Virus record (IMG/VR): IMGVR_UViG_3300032334_001433
Span: 62,001 to 126,000 of that record
Length of the DNA: 64,000 bases
DNA from: a virus
Direction: 5' to 3' (one strand)
The notes under the pieces are model-generated. The model was given only the letters and a program-made list of their open reading frames with translations, was not told where the DNA came from and did not search any database. The number at the start of each line of letters is the position of its first letter. Position 1 is the first letter of the stretch. The position numbers were made by a program, and so were the translations under genes. This document shows positions 22,101-31,679 of the stretch, piece after piece.

Positions 22101-23872
22101 GTAGAATAAAAGAAAAATTATCTTCGATATTTGCAGCACAAATACCCGAGTTTATTCGGGTAGGAGAATCAGTTGCTGAGAATAGACAAGTAATATCTGT
22201 AGATTCTACAAAACATCCTAAGATTGTAAATGTTCGATCTACTTTAGATATTGTTGCAGGGGATAAGTTAATATATCCTGCAATTACAAATACAGTTTTC
22301 GTAACTAAAATATTATCTTCGTCTTCTGTAGAAGTTAGTGATAATATAAATGTAACATTAAGTAATGTTTCTGCAAAATTTGTAAGAACAGATACTACTT
22401 CGAATTTTGTAAAATTTTTAGAAGCATATTACAAATTTTTAGAACAAGATCAGCATCCTCAAGAGTTATTACAAAATTCAAGATTATATGCAGATATTGA
22501 TTATACTATTGATTCATTAATTGAAAACTTTTTTGTAAATTATGGCAATGATTTGCCAAGAAATATCGTTGCAGATAAAAGAACTTTTGTCAAACATTTT
22601 AAAGATATCTATAAAACAAAAGGTACAGAAGAAGCATATAAATTATTATTCAGAGTATTATTTAATACAGGAGCTACATTTAAATATCCTAAAGATGTTA
22701 TATTGAAAGCATCCGATGGTATTTGGATTAAAGATTATACTATTAGAGTAATTGCTAGTTCTACAGGAAATCCTTTTGATTTAATTAATACAAAAATTGT
22801 AGGACAAACATCTGGAGCAACTGCGGTTGTAGAAAACGTATTAAAATTAAGAATAAAAAATACCGATATCTATGAATTATATTTGTCAAAAATTAAAGGT
22901 ACTTTTGTTAAAGAAAATATTGTTTCTAGAAAACTAATTACTGCGCCAAACGTATATTCTACAATACAAGTTACTTCTATTCCTATATTAACTAAAATAG
23001 ATGTTATAGAAGGTGCGGTAGGATACAATGCAAATAGTAATATAATTATATCGGGCGTTTACGCAAAAATTACCGAATTAACTAGTACTGGCAAGATTAA
23101 AAATATAACAATTGTAGAACCTTCAATTTATATTAATACTCCGTTAGTTACATATAATGTTGGCAGTGTTATAAGTTCTGAAATAGATTATCCTGCAACA
23201 TATATTACTGGTAATATTACAATTTCTCAAAATATTGGTACTTTCACTTCGGATAATTCTCATGGATTGATAAAAGGAAAATTTGCAAATATTATTGGAT
23301 ATGGAAATACTTCTAGTTATTTAAATAATTGTGAAAACACAATTTCAATTTCAACAGTTCTTGACGATAAAAGATTTAGATTTGCAATATCTCCAGGATC
23401 AAATAATACAAGTTTATCTGCAATATTAAAATATACAGAAAAAGCAGTTATATCTCCAAAATTAGGAATTGTTAAAGAATCTTCGGGATATTGGTCTACA
23501 AATAGAGGCAAACTGTCTGAACTAAATTATATTCAAGGACCTTCTCCAAATAGTCCAGATAAAAATAAAATATATTATCAACCATATTCTTATGTTGTAC
23601 AAAGCGACGTTACTGTTGATAATTGGAAAAATATTGCATCCGCCACAGTTCATCCTGCAGGAACAGAAGTTTTTGGCGAGATATTAATTAATAATAATAT
23701 ATCAGGCAATCTAGAAACTTCTGGAAATGCGGAAATTTGGGATTATTTTAGTTTGACTACTGATAGTAATCTATACCCATTTTACGCTGATATGACAACA
23801 TATACAAATAGCAGAGTTACTAATTTATCAGTAACTACAGATGCAATATATTCTATACTTGGATATCTGTAA
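22097..23872 (+). CDS. Baseplate/virion structural protein (gp7 position)
   Basis: 591 aa. The N-terminal part has NFVKFLEAYYKFLEQ followed by DYTIDSLIENFFVNYGNDLP and TFVKHFKDIYKTKGTEEAYKLLFRVLFN, a helical block common in marine T4-like wedge proteins. The rest is strand-rich. It lies between gp6 and gp8, where T4 has gp7 (1032 aa); it is much shorter, so orthology is inferred from position only. Confidence 0.7.
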   Translation: MSRIKEKLSSIFAAQIPEFIRVGESVAENRQVISVDSTKHPKIVNVRSTLDIVAGDKLIYPAITNTVFVTKILSSSSVEVSDNINVTLSNVSAKFVRTDTTSNFVKFLEAYYKFLEQDQHPQELLQNSRLYADIDYTIDSLIENFFVNYGNDLPRNIVADKRTFVKHFKDIYKTKGTEEAYKLLFRVLFNTGATFKYPKDVILKASDGIWIKDYTIRVIASSTGNPFDLINTKIVGQTSGATAVVENVLKLRIKNTDIYELYLSKIKGTFVKENIVSRKLITAPNVYSTIQVTSIPILTKIDVIEGAVGYNANSNIIISGVYAKITELTSTGKIKNITIVEPSIYINTPLVTYNVGSVISSEIDYPATYITGNITISQNIGTFTSDNSHGLIKGKFANIIGYGNTSSYLNNCENTISISTVLDDKRFRFAISPGSNNTSLSAILKYTEKAVISPKLGIVKESSGYWSTNRGKLSELNYIQGPSPNSPDKNKIYYQPYSYVVQSDVTVDNWKNIASATVHPAGTEVFGEILINNNISGNLETSGNAEIWDYFSLTTDSNLYPFYADMTTYTNSRVTNLSVTTDAIYSILGYL

Positions 23873-23902
23873 TAAATAATAAATTAGATGGAATAAAAAC
23901 TA

Positions 23903-25234
23903 ATGTCTCAAATTATTACAAACAATTTTAAACTATATAATGCGGCAACCTTTGTAGATGGCACTTCTGGCAGCGATACGTTATATCTTTCTGTAGGTAG
24001 ACCTCAAAGATGGGTAAATGAAAATTCTCCGCCAACTCCTACAAATACACAATATCAAGATGTTGTTTATTCTTCAGAAAATATTGCATTAAAACGAATA
24101 GTATCTGCAGATGTAAAACAAGTTGTCAAAAGATATGATTGGTCTCCGGGAGTAGTTTATTCTCAATATGATAATGCAAATAATAATTTATTTAATTCTA
24201 ATTTTTATGTATTAACATTGCCAGAATATAACGTATATAAATGTATTTCAAATAATAATGGAGCCACATCAACAGATAAACCTAGTGGCAAATCAACTTC
24301 AATAGTTACAACTGCGGACGGATATCGTTGGAAATATTTGTATTCTTTAACGGATACAGATTTATTAAAATTTTTAACAAACGATTTTATGGCGGTCAAT
24401 AATAATGCCGATGTGACCGCAACTGCTATTCCTGGAACAATTGATAGTATAGTAATAGAAAATCCGGGAACAGGATATTCAAATTCTATAGTTGGATCTA
24501 CTATAGTTGCATCTATATTGGGCAATGGAACAGGAGCTAGTATAGGGAATGTAAATTCCTCATCAGTTGGGGGATTAAATTTAATACAAATATTAGACAC
24601 GGGAACCAATTATACTTATGCAAATGTTGTTCTATCAAGTACAAATGGTGCGAATGCAGTTACTAGACCGATTATAAGTCCATTGCGTGGCCACGGATAT
24701 GATAATAAAGAAGAATTGGGCGGTTATTATGTAATGATAAATACAAGGTTAGATTATGCAGAAGGCGGAGGAGATTTTCCAATTGTCAATGATTACAGAA
24801 GAATTGCAGTAATAAAAAATCCAGTTTCAAATACAACTAATTCGGTTGCAACAGAATTAACCATGGATGCAACATATACGTTAAAATTAACAAGTGTTAC
24901 CGGAACATTTGTATTAGATGAAATAATAACAGGTTCAAATTCATCAATAACTAATACTAAAGGTTTTATTATATCTGCAAATGCAAATGTAATAACAGGC
25001 AATACAATAATAAAATATATTGTTCCTATTGATTATAAATTAAATCAAAATGCCAGATTTTTATTAGGTGAGACCATAACAGGCAATACATCTTTGGCAA
25101 CTGGTATTGTATCTTCTATAATTTTGCCCGAAGTAAAAGAAAATACAGGCAAAGTATTATACGTTGAAAATCGTAAAAAAATAACAAGAAGTTCTGACCA
25201 AGCAGAAAATATTCACATAGTTATAGAGTTCTAA
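23903..25234 (+). CDS. gp8: Baseplate wedge gp8
   Basis: 443 aa (T4 gp8 334). Conserved N-terminus with FKLYNAATFVDG, LYLSVGRPQRW, ENIALKRIVSADVKQVVKRYDWSPGVVYSQYD and NFYVLTLPEYNVYKCI, then TADGYRWKYLYSLT, the best-known gp8 motif in marine phages. An inserted strand-rich region follows, and the end ILYVENRKKITRSSDQ-type (LYVENRKKITRSSDQAENI) is family-typical. AATAAATA shortly upstream may be a weak late promoter. Confidence 0.9.
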   Translation: MSQIITNNFKLYNAATFVDGTSGSDTLYLSVGRPQRWVNENSPPTPTNTQYQDVVYSSENIALKRIVSADVKQVVKRYDWSPGVVYSQYDNANNNLFNSNFYVLTLPEYNVYKCISNNNGATSTDKPSGKSTSIVTTADGYRWKYLYSLTDTDLLKFLTNDFMAVNNNADVTATAIPGTIDSIVIENPGTGYSNSIVGSTIVASILGNGTGASIGNVNSSSVGGLNLIQILDTGTNYTYANVVLSSTNGANAVTRPIISPLRGHGYDNKEELGGYYVMINTRLDYAEGGGDFPIVNDYRRIAVIKNPVSNTTNSVATELTMDATYTLKLTSVTGTFVLDEIITGSNSSITNTKGFIISANANVITGNTIIKYIVPIDYKLNQNARFLLGETITGNTSLATGIVSSIILPEVKENTGKVLYVENRKKITRSSDQAENIHIVIEF

Positions 25235-25248
25235 TTGTAGGATAAAAA

Positions 25249-28200
25249 ATGGATATAAATTTACAAGCCGCACCGTACTATGATGATTTTGATAGTACAA
25301 AGAATTTTTACAGAATACTGTTTAAACCAGGCACACCAGTTCAGGCAAGAGAACTTACTCAATTACAATCTATCCTACAAGATCAGATAAAAAAATTCGC
25401 AAATCACATTTTTGTTGATGGTAGCCGAGCATTAAAAGACAATCCGGTATCTGTTACAATTAATCAAAACGTAAAATCTGTTAAATTGCAACCTAGCGCA
25501 ATTCTTGTAGAGTCTGCAACATATTTAAATAAGTATGTTACTAGTGGATCTAGTACTTTAATAGGTAAAGTTAATTTTGTATATGATGCAGACAATCCTA
25601 ATTTAGGCGACCCGCAAACATTAATTATTAATATTGTTACGCCCAATGACAGTACAAATGAATTCTTGCCAAATGATACTTTATATTTTTATGATACCCA
25701 CGCAGATGCATTTGCGAAGAAAGCAACAACAATAACTGGAACAACTGCTGCAGATGTCACTATTACTGCAGTTGCATCTACGGATTCTTTATCAGATGAG
25801 ATTATAATTTCTTCAAAGACAGGTACAATTGCTTTAGGAGATTATGTTACAGGTGTTACCGGAATTCCTCCAGATTTATACGTAGTAAAAATAATTTCTG
25901 ATACTAGAATACTATTGAATAAGAATTTTGGAGTTACTGATAATTCTGCAAATTTGACATTCATAAGAAAAAATACTTCGCCATCATTAATTTTAGGTAT
26001 TAGTAGTGGCGCATACTATAAGAATGGGTTCTTTATACAAGTCCCCTATCAATCTATTGTAGTACAAAAATATACAGCATTTCCACACAAATCTGTAATT
26101 TTAAAATATCAAGAAACAGTCATTAATTATAATGACGATACTTCATTACTAGATCCTGCATTTGGTAGTTCAAATTATTTAGGACCTGGTGCAGATAGGT
26201 TAAAAATAGAATTAGTAATTGATAGCATTGATCTAGATAGCAATGATAAACCAAATTATGTTGGCAATTATATTGAAATTGCTAGATTTGTAAATGGTAA
26301 GATAGATTTAATTGAATCATCTGTTGATAGTACATATGCTACACTTGGAACAATTCTTGCAGAAAGAACATATGCCGAATCTGGAAATTATATTGTAGAT
26401 CCATTTTCTTTATCTCCGTCGGGGTCAACCTCAGATGCATTAGGAAATAAATTTTACATATCAAAAGGTAGAGCATTTGTTGGCGGGTATGATATTTCAA
26501 CTACGGATAGAACAGAACTAATAGTTCCAAAATCAAAGGAATATGTTACAACTGAAAGTGTGACAATTAATACTCCTGCCGGTCCTTATATTTTAATTGA
26601 TGCTCCAAATTTTGGATTGCCTTCAGAACAAACTCTTTCACAATATAATTGGTTTGAATGTCATTCAACTACCGATAGAAATGCAATGCTTGGAGGAAAC
26701 TATGGTGCAAATTCAACACTTGTAGGATATATTGCTTTTTCGCATATGCAGTATGATAGCGGATATAGAGATTCTGCATCTTTTAAATTCTATTGGGATT
26801 TTTATACACACTGGTCGCAATCAAAACAACCAGGAGATATTCGATCAATAGTTGGTAATAGAAATTGGTTCTCGGATCCTGCAGGAAATAAAGGTAGTAA
26901 TACAAATCCTACATTTTTTGCCAATGTTAGCGTAACTAAAGGATTTGAATCAAATGGAGCTGGCGGAAAACAATTAAAAATATTTGATTCAACAAAAGTT
27001 GGTAGATTAGTGTTTCCAACAGGATCTTCTTATATAAAAGATGTAAGAAGAAACAATACAACTTATACTAAAACATATAGTGGCGTAACTATTGCTGCAG
27101 GTGTAGCTACTATAACAACAAATTCTCCAAATAGATTTGTTGGATATAGTGGAGAATTGTCTTCCTCAATTAAAAGACAATATTATATGTCTATAATTAA
27201 ACAGCCTACAGGTATTGATGGTCAATACATCTATGGTTATGGCAATACCGATCCATGGAAGGTCTCATCCAACGTATTTGTTCCTTTAGAATCTGTAGTG
27301 ATGACACTCGATAGTACAGGAACTTCCCTAACAATTAATTTTGGAAATACATATATTAATTCGAGCATGGATGTAAATGCCACTATTTACAATGATATAT
27401 TAACAAGAAAAACAAAGACTTTAGTATCAAACTATACAAGACAATCAAATATTTGGACTTCGGACCAATCATATTCTTTGTTCAAATCTGACGTATATGC
27501 ACTTAAAGGTGTTTATAAGATAGGTAGTAATACTTTTGCGGGAGATTACAATTCTTCGACAACATATACTACAAATTCTATGGTACAAGATTCTGGTTTA
27601 ATATATCAGGCAAAAGTATCAAGTAGCGGTGCAGCATTAACAGATTCTACAAAATGGACTAAGGTACCCGGAGAGTCCTTATTACTATATACTTTAGATA
27701 ATGGGCAATCTGATTTATTTTATAATCATGGGTCAATAAAATTCATAGGCAATCAATCTAAAGTACCAGGAAAAACTGTTGTAGTATTTGATTATTTTAC
27801 ACATTCTGGTTCGGGATATTTTGATGCAGTATCATATCCTGTAAATATGTATGATAGAATACCAAAATTTAAATCTCCTAAAGATGGAAGAGAATTTGAT
27901 TTGCGAGATTGTTTAGATTATAGATCTCGCAGACAAGATGATACAGGATATTTTAATCCTGGAGTATTTGAAAGCCAACAATTATCTGATATTTTCTTAT
28001 TTGATGATTGGTACAAACCAGTAATAGATACTGCAACGGGCACACAAGCAGATCTTGATTTTTATACAAGCAGAATTGATAGATTATATGTACAGAATAG
28101 AGACGCAAACACATCTGTAAATAGTAAATTCTATCTTGATAAAGGATTGCCTGCAATAAATCCTAAACCAAATCAGGATAAAACAGATAAAAACTTGCAA

Positions 28201-28875
28201 TTAATTGCAACTTTGGTAAATCCTCCATATACTGCAAGTGCAAGTGATGTAAAAATTATCTATAATAGTTCTCCTAGATATACAATGAAGGATATATCTT
28301 TGATAGATAATAAATTGCAGGATTTAGAAAAAAGAGTAAAGAAACAAGGTATTGAGATTTATGCACTAAACAATGCAGTTTTTGATAGAGCAGGAACTTC
28401 GGGAAATGTGCTATTTAAGACAGGAATTTTAATAGAAGATTTTTCTAGTTTAAATGTTGCAGATATTACAAATCCGCATCATACAGTTGCAATAGATACT
28501 GTTAAACATGAATGTCGACCTTCTTTCTCCGCAGATTGGCATAATTTATTCTTTGTATCCGACCCAGATGTAAGTATGAAGGACAATTTTGTTACTATGA
28601 ATTATACTGAGGAAGCATATGTTGATGTTTCGTCCACAACTACTTCAGCAAATACATATTTTAAAGTAAATCCTACAGGAATAGTTACCGATTCGGGAAG
28701 AGGTTCGTCTTTCAATGGTTGGTCTGTTGCAGCGGCCGCGGCAATTGGTTGGTTTGTTGCACCAGAACTGGCAATTGCTGCAGCAGTAGGTGCGGTTGTG
28801 GGAGGAGCAATTGAAGTGGTTACCGGAGTGGTAAATAAAATTGGCGACGCAATTGCGAGTATTTTTCACTGGTAA
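25249..28875 (+). CDS. Large virion structural protein, DUF4815 type
   Basis: 1208 aa. N-terminal block APYYDDFDSTKNFYRILFKPGTPVQARELTQLQSILQDQIKKFANHIF is the hallmark of the DUF4815 baseplate/fibre-network proteins of cyanophages. YAESGNYIVDPFSL and KGRAFVGGYDI follow. A central carbohydrate-module-like strand region (YNSSTTYTTNSMVQDSGLIYQAK) resembles a chitin-binding or CBM5/12-like motif. The last 50 residues are a hydrophobic Ala/Gly helix region (VAAAAAIGWFVAPELAIAAAVG). It probably joins the baseplate to fibres, taking the T4 gp10/gp9 place. Confidence 0.8.
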   Translation: MDINLQAAPYYDDFDSTKNFYRILFKPGTPVQARELTQLQSILQDQIKKFANHIFVDGSRALKDNPVSVTINQNVKSVKLQPSAILVESATYLNKYVTSGSSTLIGKVNFVYDADNPNLGDPQTLIINIVTPNDSTNEFLPNDTLYFYDTHADAFAKKATTITGTTAADVTITAVASTDSLSDEIIISSKTGTIALGDYVTGVTGIPPDLYVVKIISDTRILLNKNFGVTDNSANLTFIRKNTSPSLILGISSGAYYKNGFFIQVPYQSIVVQKYTAFPHKSVILKYQETVINYNDDTSLLDPAFGSSNYLGPGADRLKIELVIDSIDLDSNDKPNYVGNYIEIARFVNGKIDLIESSVDSTYATLGTILAERTYAESGNYIVDPFSLSPSGSTSDALGNKFYISKGRAFVGGYDISTTDRTELIVPKSKEYVTTESVTINTPAGPYILIDAPNFGLPSEQTLSQYNWFECHSTTDRNAMLGGNYGANSTLVGYIAFSHMQYDSGYRDSASFKFYWDFYTHWSQSKQPGDIRSIVGNRNWFSDPAGNKGSNTNPTFFANVSVTKGFESNGAGGKQLKIFDSTKVGRLVFPTGSSYIKDVRRNNTTYTKTYSGVTIAAGVATITTNSPNRFVGYSGELSSSIKRQYYMSIIKQPTGIDGQYIYGYGNTDPWKVSSNVFVPLESVVMTLDSTGTSLTINFGNTYINSSMDVNATIYNDILTRKTKTLVSNYTRQSNIWTSDQSYSLFKSDVYALKGVYKIGSNTFAGDYNSSTTYTTNSMVQDSGLIYQAKVSSSGAALTDSTKWTKVPGESLLLYTLDNGQSDLFYNHGSIKFIGNQSKVPGKTVVVFDYFTHSGSGYFDAVSYPVNMYDRIPKFKSPKDGREFDLRDCLDYRSRRQDDTGYFNPGVFESQQLSDIFLFDDWYKPVIDTATGTQADLDFYTSRIDRLYVQNRDANTSVNSKFYLDKGLPAINPKPNQDKTDKNLQLIATLVNPPYTASASDVKIIYNSSPRYTMKDISLIDNKLQDLEKRVKKQGIEIYALNNAVFDRAGTSGNVLFKTGILIEDFSSLNVADITNPHHTVAIDTVKHECRPSFSADWHNLFFVSDPDVSMKDNFVTMNYTEEAYVDVSSTTTSANTYFKVNPTGIVTDSGRGSSFNGWSVAAAAAIGWFVAPELAIAAAVGAVVGGAIEVVTGVVNKIGDAIASIFHW

Positions 28876-28892
28876 ATAACTAAAGGCAAAAA

Positions 28893-29576
28893 ATGGATAC
28901 TACTCAAATATCAGATTATACTAATATTCTCAATGCGGCAATGTCGCAAACTTCAACGCCGGTACAATTAGATAATTTAAAAATAGACGGTGTAAGACAA
29001 GGTGCTGTGGATTTCTTTGGCAATGTTCTGTATGATTTATATACAAATTTACATGGAAATGCAAATAGTACCTCATTTTTAAATGTTGTAAATAAATTTA
29101 ATGACATTGTCCATGCAGATAATTTAAGAACTCTTGGCATGGATAGTACTGATACTATAAAATATCAAAGTTTAAGTACCTTGAATAAAAAACAAGGGAT
29201 TTATGTAGATTTAACTCAAGTACAAACCGCAACAGGAGTTGTTCCTACTAATATTAATTCTGCAAATGGAATTTTTATAAAATCATTTGAACCAATATTA
29301 TACGAAAAAGTTTTTACTTCAAATAATTATACATCAAATTCTATTTTAGTTACAAATTTTATTAATACTACTTTGAATACAAATAACACGTATTCAAATG
29401 CAGGAGTAACCACTGCATTGCAATACGCAATAAACAATGGTTATACCTCTAATTGGTCTACTTTAAATTCTGCAAGTTTTGATACATCTTCTATTTCTAA
29501 GGAAATACAGAATTCTGCAGAAGTACATGATTCAATTACAAAATCAAAATTTTTAGAAAATAATTTCTTAGCATAA
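28893..29576 (+). CDS. Virion structural protein of unknown function
   Basis: 227 aa in the baseplate/fibre block, separated by 17 bases from the large protein before and 12 bases from that after. The N-terminal half is helical (NLKIDGVRQGAVDFFGNVLYDLY), the C-terminal part is Asn/Thr-rich and low-complexity. I do not recognise the family. Co-location and late-gene context suggest a minor tail or fibre-joining protein. Confidence 0.6.
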   Translation: MDTTQISDYTNILNAAMSQTSTPVQLDNLKIDGVRQGAVDFFGNVLYDLYTNLHGNANSTSFLNVVNKFNDIVHADNLRTLGMDSTDTIKYQSLSTLNKKQGIYVDLTQVQTATGVVPTNINSANGIFIKSFEPILYEKVFTSNNYTSNSILVTNFINTTLNTNNTYSNAGVTTALQYAINNGYTSNWSTLNSASFDTSSISKEIQNSAEVHDSITKSKFLENNFLA

Positions 29577-29588
29577 CGGACAAATATA

Positions 29589-31448
29589 ATGGCACTCTCA
29601 CAATCAATTGTCTTAGATTTTACAATTTCTGGCGTTGCTGCCTATACAAAACTTACGCCATATATTTTTGGAGTAGATTATTCTGGTTTAGTAATTCCAG
29701 AATATACTATTGCTAGAGCAGTTTCTCGAAGCGACGTTACTTCTCAAAGAGCAGGATTGCCCGGTGATCCTTTGATTACTAATAGTGCCGGTTCAGTAAA
29801 TGGAAAAATTATTTTACCAAGATCTGTTGTTGCTGGATATAGTGAAGAAAATTTACCAATCAAATTTTATGCAACTGTAACTACTTCGCGCGGGCAAGGC
29901 GGTGCATCTCTTACAGAAACAAAAGAATATAGTAGAGTTAGCGCAACAATTAATGTAAAATATTCATCAGTAGAAGATACTCAAACAAATACTTCAGCGG
30001 CAACTACTAGAGATAATAAAACTATTTCGGATACAGTTGGTACTGCCGCAATTCCATCTATAGGAACACGAGGGACTATTGGAGGATCCGATTCTCTTAT
30101 TCCTTTAGCACAAACATTTTATGTAGATGCAACTAGATATCCTCAAGGTATTTTTGTAACTTCAGTAGATTTATTTTTTGCAGAAAAAGATCCTTCAGCT
30201 GCAATTTCTATAGAATTAAGAAATGTGGTAAATGGATTACCAGATTCAAGTCAATACATATCTGGTACAGTAGCGTCAATGGTTCCTGCAGATGTAAACA
30301 TACCAACTGATATTATTGGCGGGCCGATTGTTGCTACTAAATTTAATATGACGCATCCTATACATTTGAGTCCAGGAGAATATGCAATTTGTATCCATAG
30401 TACTTCTGAAAAATATAGTTTATACTATGCAAAATTGGGAGAATATGTTTTAGGTACAAATAAAATATTGGATAAAGAGGCGTATTCTGGAAGATTATTT
30501 AAATCGCAAAATACAAATCTTTGGTTAGAAGAAACTAATACCGATATATGTTTTAGAGTAAATAAAGCAGTTTTTGAAACTGGTACACGACAATTTGAAT
30601 TACAAACATTAGATTGCCCTAATGATTTTTATCATAATTTATATCTTGATAGTAGACAATATAATTTTGGAGATTTAACTTCTGTATTCTATGATTTTAA
30701 AGGTAGATATGATGAAGCTGGCAATTTTACTGGATATGGAAGAATTAAAGAACAAACTCCAGTAAGAACTTCTGTACCACTTATAGTTCACAATACTGGC
30801 GATATTAAATTTCAAGTATCTTTTGTAAATACATCAAAAGATATTAGTCCTATATTTGATATGCAAAATAGTTCTATGTATACCTTTAAAAATAACATAG
30901 ATCCATATGATGCAGATACTTCCAATAGTGAAACTTACTCAAATGATGGAGTTGCTAGATCAAAATATATAAGTAAGGTAGTTACTCTTCAACCAGGATT
31001 TGATTCTACAGGATTGGAAGTTAAAGTTGCTGTAAATAGACAAATTGGTACAGACATTGAAGTATTTTGCAGAGTATTAAGTGCATATGATAATGGATCT
31101 AATTCTAAAATTGAGAATAGAACATGGCGCAAAATGCCATTGTTTAATCAAACAGCAAATGTAGATTCTTCTTATAATATTACTTCTGCCAAATCATATG
31201 CAGGTGCAGATGAAAATTCTTATTCTTTAGAAACTTATAAGATATTAGAAGGTGATAGTGCAGCAACAACTGGAACTAATAATTTATCATATACTGCAGT
31301 TGTTTCAAATGGAACAGATAGAACAGATATTTCTCCAACAACATTTAATAATTTTAATAAATTCCAAATAAAAGTAGTTATGTATGCATCTAGTGTTGAT
31401 ACATATATTCCTAAAATAAAAGGTATAATTGCAACTGCGGTAATTTAA
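29589..31448 (+). CDS. Virion structural protein, fibre/baseplate type
   Basis: 619 aa, strand-rich throughout. Recognisable marine-phage pieces: LIPLAQTFYVDATRYPQGIFVTSVDLFFAEKDP, GEYAICIHSTSEKYSLYYAKLGE and the late KYISKVVTLQPGFDSTGLEVKV, which are found in cyanophage structural proteins next to tail fibres. Probably a fibre-base or baseplate-rim protein. No enzymatic motif seen. Confidence 0.7.
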   Translation: MALSQSIVLDFTISGVAAYTKLTPYIFGVDYSGLVIPEYTIARAVSRSDVTSQRAGLPGDPLITNSAGSVNGKIILPRSVVAGYSEENLPIKFYATVTTSRGQGGASLTETKEYSRVSATINVKYSSVEDTQTNTSAATTRDNKTISDTVGTAAIPSIGTRGTIGGSDSLIPLAQTFYVDATRYPQGIFVTSVDLFFAEKDPSAAISIELRNVVNGLPDSSQYISGTVASMVPADVNIPTDIIGGPIVATKFNMTHPIHLSPGEYAICIHSTSEKYSLYYAKLGEYVLGTNKILDKEAYSGRLFKSQNTNLWLEETNTDICFRVNKAVFETGTRQFELQTLDCPNDFYHNLYLDSRQYNFGDLTSVFYDFKGRYDEAGNFTGYGRIKEQTPVRTSVPLIVHNTGDIKFQVSFVNTSKDISPIFDMQNSSMYTFKNNIDPYDADTSNSETYSNDGVARSKYISKVVTLQPGFDSTGLEVKVAVNRQIGTDIEVFCRVLSAYDNGSNSKIENRTWRKMPLFNQTANVDSSYNITSAKSYAGADENSYSLETYKILEGDSAATTGTNNLSYTAVVSNGTDRTDISPTTFNNFNKFQIKVVMYASSVDTYIPKIKGIIATAVI

Positions 31449-31449
31449 A

Positions 31450-31668
31450 ATGTTTGTACAATTAGAAAACGAAAATAGATTTATTAAAAACCTAAAGAAT
31501 GGTGCGTTAATTAATAACGACATTCAAGGCATAAAAGAATACAAACAAAAAAAAGAAAATTCTGAAAAAATACAGGTAATTTCCGAAGAGATAAATAATA
31601 TGAAAAACGAAATGTCTGAGATAAAGAATCTTTTACAACAATTGGTAAATCAAAATTCTTTGAAATAA
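31450..31668 (+). CDS. Small coiled-coil protein before the tail fibre
   Basis: 72 aa. MFVQLENENRFIKNLKNGALINND then a Lys/Glu-rich coiled coil (NSEKIQVISEEINNMKNEMSEIKNLL) to the end. Small helical proteins at this position recur in marine T4-like genomes. It might trimerise with or chaperone the fibre; unknown. The start is 1 base after the preceding stop. Confidence 0.65.
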   Translation: MFVQLENENRFIKNLKNGALINNDIQGIKEYKQKKENSEKIQVISEEINNMKNEMSEIKNLLQQLVNQNSLK

Positions 31669-31679
31669 GAGAGCAATAA

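Noticed and set aside
23873-23902. Late promoter before gp8
   Set aside because: AATAAATA differs from TATAAATA and the gap is A/T-rich; too weak to call.
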